Source: Ruminococcus sp. UBA7477 | GTDB lineage: Bacteria; Bacillota; Clostridia; Oscillospirales; Ruminococcaceae | Length of the DNA: 16,761 bases | Direction of reading: 5' to 3' | Assembly: GCA_002479715.1 (NCBI GenBank) | Contig: DLOT01000028.1 | Coordinates: forward strand, 31,297-48,057 | Shown here: positions 6,681 to 15,019 of the stretch, one piece after another | Position numbering within the stretch: the stretch's first letter is position 1 | Layout of the letters: each line of letters starts with the position of its first letter | Notes under the pieces: model-generated | Told to the model about the DNA's origin: nothing | What the model saw: only the letters and a program-made list of their open reading frames with translations | Database searches by the model: none | Translations under genes and position numbers: made by a program

Positions 6681-7790
6681 TTATGCCAACAGAGAGCATA
6701 TAATGCCGTTGGAAACCAAAAATCCCTTTGGCGTCAGTCTTAAAACACCATTGCAAAGCCGACCCATATCATTCTTTTCAAGCTTGGCAGCTAATTTTGC
6801 AAGCCTGTCTGAATCACCGCCCAAAAAAGCAAACCTGTTGACATTCAACCCGTCCGTCGTCCGCAAAGAAAGCATAGTGTATTCTTCAAGCTCATTAGGC
6901 ATATTATCCTCTGTTCTTATGCAGTTTTTCGGATCTTTTATGTATGAGAGAATATCGCTCTCATAATAATATCTGACTCCGCCCACAAATGAGTGTGCAG
7001 AAGCACCGAGGCCGTAGTAATCATCTCTCAGCCAGTATTTCATATTATGGCGTGATCTCATTCCGTTCTTGCAAAAGGATGATATCTCATACTGTTCAAA
7101 GCCGTTTTCTTCAAGCCGCTTGACTGCCGAGAGGTAAAGCTCAGCGGTCATGTCGCTGTCAGCTGAAAGTGAGCGGATCCTTTCACAGTCAAAAGGAGTT
7201 CCCTTCTCAATGGACAGCATATATGCTGATATGTGAACGATTGGCATAGAACACAAAGCATCCACGCTCTGGATCAGGCTCTTCTCGGTCTGGTATGGGG
7301 TGCCGATCATCAGATCGCACGATATGTTGTCAAATCCGGCATTTTCGGCGGCAAGTATCGCCTCCCTTGCCTTCTCAAAAGAATGCGCTCTGCCCAGTGA
7401 CCTCAGCTCACTGTCCTGAGCTGACTGAACTCCGAACGAAATGCGGTTAAAGCCGCTTTTTCTGAGAGCAATAAGTCTGTCAGAGTCAACAGTTCCCGGA
7501 TTTGCCTCAACGGTTATCTCGGAATTTTCAGCCACATTAAAGCGATCTTTCACGGCATTCAATATGCGTATCAAAGCATTGTCCGGCATAACCGTAGGCG
7601 TTCCCCCGCCGAAATAAACCGTATCGACCTCTATTGACCTGCTGCCAGTCGTTTCTTTAATGTCACGGCAAAGAGCATCGGTATATTCGAGCATCTGTTC
7701 TCTGCTGGTTCCCGGCTTTGAAAAAAATGCACAGTATGGGCATTTGCTTTTGCAAAAAGGTATGTGAATGTAAACTCCCGCTTTTCCCAT
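6681..7790 (-). CDS. hemW: Radical SAM heme chaperone HemW (coproporphyrinogen III oxidase-like)
   Basis: HemW-type proteins are radical-SAM relatives of HemN that bind and deliver heme; they are often annotated as oxygen-independent coproporphyrinogen III oxidase. The 4Fe-4S/SAM motif is Cys13-x3-Cys17-x2-Cys20 within YIHIPFCKSKCPYCAFFS. GGGTPT (61-66), VEANPGT (94-100), RISFGVQS (116-123) and the C-terminal HemN-type segment YGLGASAHSF (249-258) follow. The length of 369 matches HemW. The ATG at 7790 puts the family's usual N-terminus first; the frame is open 40 codons upstream, but that sequence is the preceding gene read in another frame. A GAGG about 12 nt upstream lies in the end of that gene, 7 nt away. 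lepA-hemW adjacency is common in Firmicutes (lepA-hemN in Bacillus subtilis). HemW rather than true HemN is my preferred name. Confidence 0.93.
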   Translation of the reverse strand: MGKAGVYIHIPFCKSKCPYCAFFSKPGTSREQMLEYTDALCRDIKETTGSRSIEVDTVYFGGGTPTVMPDNALIRILNAVKDRFNVAENSEITVEANPGTVDSDRLIALRKSGFNRISFGVQSAQDSELRSLGRAHSFEKAREAILAAENAGFDNISCDLMIGTPYQTEKSLIQSVDALCSMPIVHISAYMLSIEKGTPFDCERIRSLSADSDMTAELYLSAVKRLEENGFEQYEISSFCKNGMRSRHNMKYWLRDDYYGLGASAHSFVGGVRYYYESDILSYIKDPKNCIRTEDNMPNELEEYTMLSLRTTDGLNVNRFAFLGGDSDRLAKLAAKLEKNDMGRLCNGVLRLTPKGFLVSNGIICSLLA

Positions 7791-7797
7791 AATGCGG

Positions 7798-8283
7798 CTA
7801 TTCCTCGTCATCGCCGAAGGCGTTGACTTCATCGCCGAAGGCGTTGTCGATAACATTCTTGGCAATCTCTCCGTTTGTGTGTATTTTCTTTTTTGCAGCC
7901 TTAAAGGCAAATATCATCAGCATTATCACGGCGCCGGACGCATAACAGGCTGCAACATACAAAACAAAATCAACAGTGTCTCTGATTGTCAGATAAAAGT
8001 ATTCAGAGCTTTTTTCAAGCGCTGCAACTATATGTTTATGAAGCATCAGCTCGGCAAATGCTCCAAAGCCGCAACTCAATAAAACAAAACCAAGATAACC
8101 TACAAAAGCCTGTGGGGCAGAGTGCTTTGACAGTCTTATGGCAGCTAAAACGCAGATTACGAATGCCGCGATCACCGCAAGCGACTTCATAATATTCGCA
8201 TAACCCTCATATATAAGCGGAAACGCCAAAGCGCCTATTATGCCGTATTTCAGGGCGCTGTTAAGATAGCTGTTATCCTCCAT
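7798..8283 (-). CDS. Small four-helix membrane protein of unknown function (161 aa)
   Basis: I do not recognise this family. About four hydrophobic segments are visible: LKYGIIGALAFPLIYEGY, IMKSLAVIAAFVICVLAAI, AFVGYLGFVLLSCGFGAFA and VDFVLYVAACYASGAVIMLM. A basic AAKKK patch and an acidic tail follow. The tail carries a 7-residue repeat, NAFGDEV then NAFGDDE, encoded by two 18-bp identical stretches 21 bp apart. I chose the ATG at 8283 because GAAAGG lies 6 nt upstream. An ATG at 8304 overlaps the lepA stop and has a closer, less ideal GAGG; it would add seven residues. It lies between lepA and hemW, 7 nt from hemW, in one operon. Confidence 0.72.
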   Translation of the reverse strand: MEDNSYLNSALKYGIIGALAFPLIYEGYANIMKSLAVIAAFVICVLAAIRLSKHSAPQAFVGYLGFVLLSCGFGAFAELMLHKHIVAALEKSSEYFYLTIRDTVDFVLYVAACYASGAVIMLMIFAFKAAKKKIHTNGEIAKNVIDNAFGDEVNAFGDDEE

Positions 8284-8296
8284 ATCTTGCCTTTCT

Positions 8297-10099
8297 TCAG
8301 TCATCGAGCCTCAGAACAGACATAAACGCCTCCTGCGGAACCTCGACGGTTCCCAGCTGACGCATACGCTTTTTTCCTTCCTTTTGTTTTTCGAGAAGCT
8401 TTTTCTTTCTTGTTATATCTCCGCCGTAGCATTTTGCCAAAACGTCCTTGCGATAGGCTTTTACCGTTTCCCGCGCGATGACCTTTCCACCTATAGCTGC
8501 CTGTATCGGTACCTCAAACATCTGCCGCGGTATATTTTCCTTAAGCTTTTCCGCCATGCGTCTGCCGCGTGAGTATGCACTGTCAGCGTGAACGATAAAC
8601 GAGAGCGCGTCAACGGTTTCGCCGTTCAGTAAAATATCCAGCTTGACCAGCTTGCTCGCCTGATAACCTGTCAGCTCATAGTCAAACGAAGCATAGCCCT
8701 TGGTGCGTGATTTCAACGCGTCAAAAAAATCATATACGATCTCATTGAGAGGAAGATCATAATGAAGCTCGACACGGTTTTCTTCGAGATATTTCATATC
8801 TTTAAAAGTTCCCCGGCGCTGCTGGCAAAGCTCCATAATTCCGCCCACATATTCAGAAGGCGTAAAAATGCTTGCCTTGACAACAGGTTCTTCAGCCAGC
8901 GAAATGATTACAGGGTCCGGATAGCTTGCAGGATTGTCAATAAACTTGACCTCTCCGTTTGTCAGTGTGACCTTATAAACGACCGACGGCGCGGTAGTTA
9001 TGAGATCAAGATTGTATTCTCTCTCCAGTCTTTCCTGAATGATCTCCATATGCAGAAGCCCGAGAAATCCACAGCGAAAACCAAAGCCGAGAGCCGCAGA
9101 AGTTTCAGGCTCGAAGGAAAGGGAGGCGTCATTGAGAGCCAATTTGTCAAGAGCATCACGCAAGTCCTGATACTTTGCTCCGTCTGCGGGATAAACACCG
9201 GAAAAGACCATAGGATTTACCTTTTTGTATCCCGGCAAAGCCTCCTTGCATGGATTTTCGACGGTTGTTACCGTGTCCCCCACCCGGGTATCACCGATAT
9301 ATTTAATTGAAGCCGCAATATATCCGACTTCACCCGCACACAAAACGCCTGTCGGCACAAGCTCTGTAGCGCCCATAGAGCCTATCTCTACAGTCAAAAA
9401 CTCGGCTCCTGTTGCCATCAGCCTTATCGTATCCCCGACTTTTATCCTGCCGTCCATCACTCTGACGTATATAATAACACCTTTATACGGATCGTAAACA
9501 CTGTCGAATATCAGCGCCTTGGCAGGAGCATCGGGGTCACCCTTTGGCGCCGGTATATCAGTAACTATCTTTTCAAGAACCTCATGAATGTTCTTGCCCG
9601 TTTTTGCAGAAATGCGCGGTGCATCCATTGCGGGTATACCGATAATATTCTCAATCTCGGCACATACTCTTTCCGGGTCTGCTGAGGGAAGATCCATTTT
9701 ATTGATGACAGGCATTACTTCCAGATCATGTTCTATGGCAAGATAGGTGTTAGCAAGGGTCTGCGCTTCAATGCCCTGCGTCGCATCAACTACAAGAACA
9801 GCCCCTTCACAGGCTGCCAAGGATCGCGATACCTCATAGTTAAAGTCAACATGACCGGGAGTGTCGATAAGGTTGAAGATATATTCCTCGCCGTTGTCGG
9901 CCTTATACTTCATCTTGACGGCACGAGCCTTAATGGTTATACCGCGCTCTCGCTCAATATCCATATTATCTAAAAGCTGTTCTTCCATATCGCGAAGAGC
10001 AACAGCTGAGGTCTGCTCTAAAATTCTGTCCGCAAGAGTAGACTTTCCGTGATCTATGTGTGCAATAATACAAAAGTTTCTGATGTTTTCACGTTTCAT
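8297..10099 (-). CDS. lepA: Elongation factor 4 (LepA), ribosome back-translocase GTPase
   Basis: LepA/EF4 is a translational GTPase that acts on ribosomes and is thought to aid initiation or remodel stalled complexes. The 600 residues match the family. The G1 motif AHIDHGKST (13-21), G2 region ERGITIK (51-57), G3 DTPGH (79-83) and G4 NKMD (133-136) are intact. EF-G-like domains II, III and V follow (FGFRCGFLGLLHMEI, VYDFFDALKSRTKGYASFDYE), then the LepA-specific C-terminal domain with AYRKDVLAKCYGGDITRKKK and EGKKRMRQLG. The ATG has AAAGG 8 nt upstream. The gap to malQ upstream is 24 nt, and the next gene starts at or over its stop codon, so it is inside an operon. Confidence 0.98.
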   Translation of the reverse strand: MKRENIRNFCIIAHIDHGKSTLADRILEQTSAVALRDMEEQLLDNMDIERERGITIKARAVKMKYKADNGEEYIFNLIDTPGHVDFNYEVSRSLAACEGAVLVVDATQGIEAQTLANTYLAIEHDLEVMPVINKMDLPSADPERVCAEIENIIGIPAMDAPRISAKTGKNIHEVLEKIVTDIPAPKGDPDAPAKALIFDSVYDPYKGVIIYVRVMDGRIKVGDTIRLMATGAEFLTVEIGSMGATELVPTGVLCAGEVGYIAASIKYIGDTRVGDTVTTVENPCKEALPGYKKVNPMVFSGVYPADGAKYQDLRDALDKLALNDASLSFEPETSAALGFGFRCGFLGLLHMEIIQERLEREYNLDLITTAPSVVYKVTLTNGEVKFIDNPASYPDPVIISLAEEPVVKASIFTPSEYVGGIMELCQQRRGTFKDMKYLEENRVELHYDLPLNEIVYDFFDALKSRTKGYASFDYELTGYQASKLVKLDILLNGETVDALSFIVHADSAYSRGRRMAEKLKENIPRQMFEVPIQAAIGGKVIARETVKAYRKDVLAKCYGGDITRKKKLLEKQKEGKKRMRQLGTVEVPQEAFMSVLRLDD

Positions 10100-10123
10100 T
10101 CAAAAAACCTTTCCTTTTCGGAA

Positions 10124-11608
10124 TTATCTTCTGCCGCTTGCGCGTGACATTCTAAAAAGCTTTTTGGCAAGAGCTTCAGTCGCAGCGCCTTTTTTCATAC
10201 GCCATTGCCAGTTACCGCTGTCAGTAGAGGGCAGGTTCATTCTTCCTTCGCTGCCCAGCTCAAGCGCCTCCTGCATCTGGATCATAGCCGTATCAGCAAT
10301 ACTCGTATAAGCTGCCCTGATAAATCTGTCGCTGATATCCTTATCCGTATTTTCAGCTCCGGTGTAGTCACGGATAAATTCTTTAATGCTGTCGGAACAG
10401 CTGTTATACCAGCCGATTATCGTGTCGCTGTCATGTGTACCGGTATAGCATACGCAGTTTTTGGTGTTAAAGTTGCAAGGCAGGTATTCGCTTTCTGCGT
10501 TTGGATCAAAGCCGAATTGCATCATTTTCATACCCGGAAAGCCGCAGAAATCAAGCAGTTCTCTCACACTGTCGGTAATAAAGCCAAGATCTTCGGCGAT
10601 TATACGAACATTTCCGAGCTTTTGGCGAACAGCCGCAAAAAGCTCCTTGCCCTTGCCGGTTTTCCAAGCACCGTTCACAGCGTCCTTATTTTCGGACGGG
10701 ATTGTATAGTAGCTGTCGAAGCCTCTGAAATGGTCTATTCTGACAACATCGTAGAGCTTTTCGGCAAAGGCAATTCTGTCGATCCACCACTTGAAGCCGT
10801 CCTTTTCCAAAACGTCCCAATCATATACCGGGTTTCCCCACAGCTGACCTAGCGGCGCAAAGCCGTCCGGTGGGCATCCTGCAACGTTCAGAGGCATCTT
10901 ATCCTCATCCAAATCATACATCAGCGGATTTTTCCATACATCAACGCTGTCAAGCGCGCAATATATCGGGATATCTCCGATAATCTCAATGCCCTTTTCA
11001 TTTGCATATTTTTTTAGTTTGCGCCATTGTTTGAAAAACTCATACTGTAAAAAGCAGTAAAAACCTATCTGATTTGAAAGCTCTCGCCTTGCTTCATTTA
11101 AAGCACTTTCACGGCACATCAAAAGCTCACGTTGCCACTCATACCATGCTTTACCACCGTTTTTCTCCTTGAGAGCCATAAACAGCGCATAGTTGTCAAG
11201 CCAGTAGCTGTTTTCGGAATAGAATTTTTCAAAATCCTCGTCTTTAACAAATCTTGCGTATGCGGCGTGGAAAACATTCCATATATTCTTGTAAATAAGC
11301 GAATAATCGACTTTTTCCGGATCAGTTCCCCACTCGATGATTTTGTAATCGGCGGCTTTCAAAAGACCATCTTCTTCAAGCTGCTCAAAGTCGATAAAAT
11401 AAGGATTTCCTGCATGGATGGAAAAAGACTGATATGGCGAATCGCCGAAACTGGTCGGGCTTATCGGTAGGATCTGCCAGTAGTGCTGCCCTGCTTTGCA
11501 AAGCCAGTCAACAAAACCTATAGCCTCTTTGCCCATCTTTCCGATACCATAATCGTTAGGAAGGCTTGAAATATGCATAATTACACCGCAATGTCTTTGG
11601 CTGCTCAT
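10124..11608 (-). CDS. malQ: 4-alpha-glucanotransferase (amylomaltase)
   Basis: MalQ (GH77, disproportionating enzyme) transfers alpha-1,4-glucan segments between maltodextrins in the cytoplasm, feeding glycogen or maltodextrin turnover. The protein has 494 residues, the compact bacterial length. The donor-site motif HISSLP (12-17), WQILPISPTSFGDSPYQ, the nucleophile Asp292 in VRIDHFRGF, the acid/base Glu339 in IIAEDLG and the third carboxylate Asp393 in TGTHDSDT are present. Most family members read GTHDNDT, so Ser394 replaces the usual Asn. The ATG at 11608 has AGGAGA 8 nt upstream. It is 19 nt behind the DnaC-like gene and 24 nt ahead of lepA. No sugar transporter or glycogen gene is adjacent, so operon context does not explain its presence. 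Confidence 0.96.
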   Translation of the reverse strand: MSSQRHCGVIMHISSLPNDYGIGKMGKEAIGFVDWLCKAGQHYWQILPISPTSFGDSPYQSFSIHAGNPYFIDFEQLEEDGLLKAADYKIIEWGTDPEKVDYSLIYKNIWNVFHAAYARFVKDEDFEKFYSENSYWLDNYALFMALKEKNGGKAWYEWQRELLMCRESALNEARRELSNQIGFYCFLQYEFFKQWRKLKKYANEKGIEIIGDIPIYCALDSVDVWKNPLMYDLDEDKMPLNVAGCPPDGFAPLGQLWGNPVYDWDVLEKDGFKWWIDRIAFAEKLYDVVRIDHFRGFDSYYTIPSENKDAVNGAWKTGKGKELFAAVRQKLGNVRIIAEDLGFITDSVRELLDFCGFPGMKMMQFGFDPNAESEYLPCNFNTKNCVCYTGTHDSDTIIGWYNSCSDSIKEFIRDYTGAENTDKDISDRFIRAAYTSIADTAMIQMQEALELGSEGRMNLPSTDSGNWQWRMKKGAATEALAKKLFRMSRASGRR

Positions 11609-11627
11609 TAAAATACTCTCCTGTTAA

Positions 11628-12581
11628 TTATTTTCCGAAGCGTTTCTGCATTCTGATATCCCTGCCGACAAATTCGATAGGAATAAAAGTGCAGCAAAGG
11701 CGAGAATAGATGCGCTCGTTATATTTCTTTTCCAGCTCGTCAAATGAAAGATTGGTTGAAACTATCGTCGGCAGACCGTAGTTGATCCTTGTATTGATGA
11801 TCTCATACAGCGAAGCCTCGCCGAATGGCGAATACATCTCGGAGCCGAGATCATCGAGAATTACGAGATCTGCTGAAATAAGCAGCGACATAGTGTGCGT
11901 ATCAGATCTTCCGAAGCGTTCATTTTCCAACAATCTCACATAGTTGGAAAAACTGTCGTATGTCACGCTGAAGCCGTTGTTTATTACTTGGGAGGCTATT
12001 GCCGATGACATAAACGTTTTGCTGAGGCCTGTTCCGCCGTAGAAAAGCAATGAATCCGAATTACATGAAAAACCTCTTGCGTATTTCTTGCAGATATTCA
12101 AAACGTTTTCCATAGTTGCCCTGTCTTTGCCCTCATAAAACTCCAGAGAAAACTCTTCAAACCTGCACAGCTTAACTCTGCACTGCTCGTTGAGTTTGGA
12201 TATGGCTGTTTTTTTCAGCAGCTCCTCAAAGCATTCGCAGCGTTTGCCGCTTACAAAGCCTGTATCATTGCATTTTTTGCAGACAAACTCAGGTCTAAGA
12301 TAGTCCTTGCCCAGGCCGGCTGCTTCAAGAAAAAACACAAGCTGCTTTTGTGCCGCCAAGTTTTTTTCAGCTATCATGTCAATAGCTTCTCTGACGTTTT
12401 CGGACTTCATTCCCAAAGATATTTCCGCAAGAGTATTACTGAGCTGCTCGTTGATCCTCCTTATCTCAGGAAAATCATTTTCGACCTGTATTCTGCGTCT
12501 GTTCGCCTCAGAGATTGCAGTCAGCCGGCGCTCCTCAAGCTTGCTCTGAGCTATGTCGAAAACTTCACTTGTATATTTCAT
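11628..12581 (-). CDS. DnaC/DnaI-like helicase loader AAA+ ATPase
   Basis: This resembles clostridial DnaC/DnaI-type ATPases that load the replicative helicase. The N-terminal helical part (about 1-95) is followed by a zinc-binding-like cluster CKKCNDTGFVSGKRCEC (Cys101, 104, 115, 117). The AAA+ core has P-loop GGTGLSKT (182-189), Walker B LVILDDLG (239-246), sensor-1 STN (275-277) and arginines in NERIYSRL. The P-loop is odd: Ser187 sits where nearly all families have Gly before Lys188. I chose ATG at 12581 (317 aa) because the GTG at 12593 directly abuts the GAGGAG; the ATG is 11 nt away. It follows a DnaD-domain gene by 24 nt, the usual primosome pairing in Clostridia. No gene symbol is assigned because dnaC and dnaI are used inconsistently. 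Confidence 0.88.
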   Translation of the reverse strand: MKYTSEVFDIAQSKLEERRLTAISEANRRRIQVENDFPEIRRINEQLSNTLAEISLGMKSENVREAIDMIAEKNLAAQKQLVFFLEAAGLGKDYLRPEFVCKKCNDTGFVSGKRCECFEELLKKTAISKLNEQCRVKLCRFEEFSLEFYEGKDRATMENVLNICKKYARGFSCNSDSLLFYGGTGLSKTFMSSAIASQVINNGFSVTYDSFSNYVRLLENERFGRSDTHTMSLLISADLVILDDLGSEMYSPFGEASLYEIINTRINYGLPTIVSTNLSFDELEKKYNERIYSRLCCTFIPIEFVGRDIRMQKRFGK

Positions 12582-12605
12582 CGTATTAATCACTCCTCGG
12601 ACTAA

Positions 12606-13577
12606 TCAGTCATCATCGCCTGAGAGCTTGGGAACGTAGTCTTTAATAAGCCTTTTATATTCTTCTACTGAAAATGATTTTGCGCTTCCGCGGGAGGTTT
12701 TCTTTTCTTTTTCCGCATCCTCAGCTGTTTTAATGCCCTGCTCTGACCATGAAATAAGCGTTTTGTTGATATAGTTCAGATTGACGCTGTGATCCTTGGT
12801 ATTGTTTATTGAATGCTCGGCTGCTTCGGCTGCCAGATCCTCTGTCACTCCGCGCTTTTGCCAGTCCTCAAAAAGCTCCTTCTGCTTCTTGGTTGTTTGA
12901 GCCTTGAGACCCAAGGCGCGCTTTATTGTACTCTCATAGGTATAGTATTCTTTTTGTCTGGCTATCTCATTTTCTACGTCGTGATGGTCCAGTATTCCCC
13001 TTTCGTTCCATTCTCTAATAACGCTTTTTATGTATCTCATATTTCCCTTGCCAATATTAACGCAGAATTGTAAGATCATCACGATAGAAGCAATCGGGAA
13101 ACCGTAGTATTCATGAAATTCGACCAATGCGGCTTGTTCAGTTGAGTTGACAGTTCTTCCCAACGATTGCTGTGCCGACGAAAACAAAAATCTGATATCC
13201 TCCGACCTCGCAGCAAGCACCTCAAGATCCTTCGGAGTATATTTGACAGCTGTTTTCTTTTCGTTGGCTGCATTTATAGCTTCTGCCGGCTTACGATGCA
13301 TTACTGTGCCAGAGGCAAACTCCTTTACGGGTGGAGCGCCCTCAAATGTTAACACTCCTGTTTGCGCCCAGAACATAAGCGCTTCCTCTGCTGTTTCCTC
13401 TGAAACGCCGGTAGCTTTGGCGATCATCTCGGTATCGGCTACAGGTGAGCTGCCGGCAAGAACACACAGCAGCACCTTGAGAAAATCACCGCTCGACAGC
13501 TTAAGGTATTTTTCTGCGATTGCGCATGGAACGCTGAAAAAGCCGCCCCAACGGTTGACATCTATCTTAAATGTCAC
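12606..13577 (-). CDS. DnaD-domain primosome / replication initiation protein
   Basis: DnaD/DnaB-type proteins remodel DNA at origins and restart sites and recruit the helicase loader. The 323-residue protein has an N-terminal winged-helix-like region (about 30-80, VADTEMIAKATGVSEETAEEAL). Two DnaD C-terminal-type (DDBH2) helical domains follow: about 126-195 with EYYGFPIASIVMILQFCV and MRYIKSVIREWNERGI, and about 216-283 with LNYINKTLISWSEQGI. Both end in the family's W-x-x-x-G-I pattern. A basic linker and a C-terminal SVEEYKRLIKDYVPKL follow. I chose GTG at 13577 because GAGGGG lies 8 nt upstream; the GTG at 13586 overlaps that SD. The next gene encodes a DnaC-like loader, supporting a primosomal role. 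It appears to head the six-gene run, but I see no clear promoter in the 67 nt before it. Confidence 0.9.
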   Translation of the reverse strand: MTFKIDVNRWGGFFSVPCAIAEKYLKLSSGDFLKVLLCVLAGSSPVADTEMIAKATGVSEETAEEALMFWAQTGVLTFEGAPPVKEFASGTVMHRKPAEAINAANEKKTAVKYTPKDLEVLAARSEDIRFLFSSAQQSLGRTVNSTEQAALVEFHEYYGFPIASIVMILQFCVNIGKGNMRYIKSVIREWNERGILDHHDVENEIARQKEYYTYESTIKRALGLKAQTTKKQKELFEDWQKRGVTEDLAAEAAEHSINNTKDHSVNLNYINKTLISWSEQGIKTAEDAEKEKKTSRGSAKSFSVEEYKRLIKDYVPKLSGDDD

Positions 13578-13605
13578 GAAAAACACCCCTCTTTGTTAAG
13601 ATAAA

Positions 13606-13634
13606 CAGAGGCAGGAAACGGGTTCTTACCTCTG
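13606..13634 (-). terminator. Hairpin after tyrS, probably a weak terminator
   Basis: On the minus strand CAGAGG and CCTCTG pair, with an inner GAA/TTC pairing near the loop. The hairpin begins 10 nt after the tyrS stop and is followed by TTTATCTT, an imperfect U tract. Because no promoter is seen before the DnaD gene, partial readthrough from tyrS is possible. Confidence 0.5.
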
Positions 13635-13644
13635 ATTTTAACTT

Positions 13645-14865
13645 TTATTCAACAACAAGCTTGTGGTATACTTTTTTGCCTTTTTTAATGACTATTCCGC
13701 CGCCGATCTCGATCTTAGCGTTCGGGTCTGTCTGCTTGACGTCATCAATCGTTATGCCGCCCTGCTGCACGAGTCTTCTGCCCTCGCTGTTTGAAGAAGC
13801 AAGCTTTGTTCTGACCAATATATCAAGCAAACCAAGCTTTCCGTCACAGAGATCTTTTGCGGAAACAAAGGTTGTCGGCATATCCGCATTTCCCGATCCG
13901 CCGCCGAACAGTGCTCTTGCCGAGGCCAGAGCCTTATCAGCTTCCTCCTCGCCGTGAACGAGTTTTGTAAGCTCATATGCAAGCAGCTCTTTAGCTTTAT
14001 TATACGAGGCTCCGTCGCTGAGATTTTTCTCGATATCCTCGATCTCCTCTATAGGAACAAAGGTAAGCATTTTCATGCACTTGATAACATCTGCATCGGC
14101 GACATTTCTCCAATACTGGAAAAAGTAATAAGGTGAAGTCTTTTCCGGATCGAGCCAAACCGCGCCCTTTTCGGTCTTGCCCATCTTCTTACCCTCGGAA
14201 TTGAGGAGCAGTGTTATTGTCATTGCGTAAGCGTCCTTGCCGAGCTTGCGTCGTATAAGCTCAGTTCCGCCGAGCATATTGCTCCATTGATCGTCGCCCC
14301 CGAACTGCATATTGCAGCCGTACTCGGTAAAGAGCTTGTAGAAGTCATAGGACTGCATTATCATGTAGTTAAATTCAAGGAAGCTTAGACCCTTTTCCAT
14401 TCTTTGCTTATAGCATTCGGCGCGCAGCATATTGTTTACTGAAAAGCAGGCGCCTACTTCCCGCAGAACATCGACATAGTTAAGGGTCAGAAGCCAGTCC
14501 GCATTGTTAACGACCAAAGCCTTGCCGTCGCTGAAGTCAATGAATCTCGACATCTGCTTTTTAAAGCACTCAACGTTATGTTCGATAGTTTCCTTGGTGA
14601 GCATTTTTCTCATATCGGTCTTACCGGATGGGTCTCCGATCATACCTGTACCGCCGCCAAGCAGAGCAATAGGTCTGTTGCCTGCCTGCTGGAGGCGCTT
14701 CATAAGGCACAGAGCCATAAAATGACCGACGTGCAGACTGTCCGCCGTAGGATCAAAACCGATATAAAAGGTTGCTTTGCCGTTATTTATGAGTTCCTTT
14801 ATCTCGTCTTCATCGGTGAGCTGCGCGAGCAAGCCGCGCCTTTTGAGTTCTTCAAATAGTGTCAT
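13645..14865 (-). CDS. tyrS: Tyrosyl-tRNA synthetase
   Basis: Class I tyrosyl-tRNA synthetase charges tRNA-Tyr in the cytoplasm. The 406 residues contain the HIGH-type HVGH (45-48) in YIGFDPTADSLHVGHFMAL, GGTGMIGDPSG, the tyrosine/ATP pocket QFGGDDQWSN (177-186) and the KMSKS-type KKMGKT (226-231) followed by EKGAVWLDP. An S4 RNA-binding domain ends the protein (about 345-405, LLVRTKLA-like start and EGRRLVQQGGITID). The ATG has AGGAGG 7 nt upstream. Unlike many Firmicute tyrS genes, the leader lacks a recognisable T-box (no AGGGTGGNACC-type motif). It contains instead a promoter and the sigG terminator. It is a single gene or, with readthrough, the start of the following operon. Confidence 0.97.
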   Translation of the reverse strand: MTLFEELKRRGLLAQLTDEDEIKELINNGKATFYIGFDPTADSLHVGHFMALCLMKRLQQAGNRPIALLGGGTGMIGDPSGKTDMRKMLTKETIEHNVECFKKQMSRFIDFSDGKALVVNNADWLLTLNYVDVLREVGACFSVNNMLRAECYKQRMEKGLSFLEFNYMIMQSYDFYKLFTEYGCNMQFGGDDQWSNMLGGTELIRRKLGKDAYAMTITLLLNSEGKKMGKTEKGAVWLDPEKTSPYYFFQYWRNVADADVIKCMKMLTFVPIEEIEDIEKNLSDGASYNKAKELLAYELTKLVHGEEEADKALASARALFGGGSGNADMPTTFVSAKDLCDGKLGLLDILVRTKLASSNSEGRRLVQQGGITIDDVKQTDPNAKIEIGGGIVIKKGKKVYHKLVVE

Positions 14866-14970
14866 TGATTATCCTCCTATATTTTGCAGCCGTATCGCTG
14901 CCCGATTAATTACAAATTAAACATATTATATATTTATTTGCCGACATGGTGAGCGGCGTTTGTATCACAC
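14866..14970 (-). promoter_or_regulatory. tyrS-proximal leader with two short hairpins
   Basis: After the terminator U tract, the minus strand holds a GCCG/CGGC hairpin (about 14942-14958). An AT-rich stretch with TATAAT follows, but without a matching -35. A GCAGC/GCTGC hairpin with a 6-nt loop lies just upstream of the AGGAGG. The TATAAT could be a second weak tyrS promoter. No tRNA-binding or riboswitch motif was recognised. Confidence 0.35.
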
Positions 14971-15002
14971 AAAAATCCTCCGACAGCGCAAGCCGTCAGA
15001 GG
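14971..15002 (-). terminator. Strong Rho-independent terminator after sigG / in the tyrS leader
   Basis: On the minus strand CCTCTGACGGC pairs with GCTGTCGGAGG (11 bp with two G-U) around loop TTGC, then ATTTTT. It ends sigG transcripts. Because the promoter at 15020-15048 lies upstream, it also sits in the leader of any tyrS transcript started there, so it may act as an attenuator. Confidence 0.88.
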
Positions 15003-15019
15003 ACATTTCCTCTCAAGAT

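Noticed and set aside
7791..7910. A 40-residue N-terminal extension of HemW
   Set aside because: It is the end of the preceding membrane protein gene read in another frame, repeat included; family homology and the radical SAM motif begin just after the ATG at 7790.
8762..9310. A 182-codon plus-strand open frame inside lepA
   Set aside because: Entirely antisense to conserved LepA coding sequence, with no RBS and no family resemblance.
10205..10852. A 215-codon plus-strand open frame inside malQ
   Set aside because: Antisense to the MalQ catalytic region; no supporting signal.
14966..15007. A 13-codon leader peptide (ATG at 15007) spanning the tyrS leader terminator
   Set aside because: The AGAGG is only about 2 nt from the ATG, too close for good initiation, and the peptide has no Tyr codon as expected for tyrosine attenuation.
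14866..15013. A T-box riboswitch upstream of tyrS
   Set aside because: The conserved AGGGTGGNACCGCG-type antiterminator motif is absent and the space from promoter to terminator is too short for a specifier stem.
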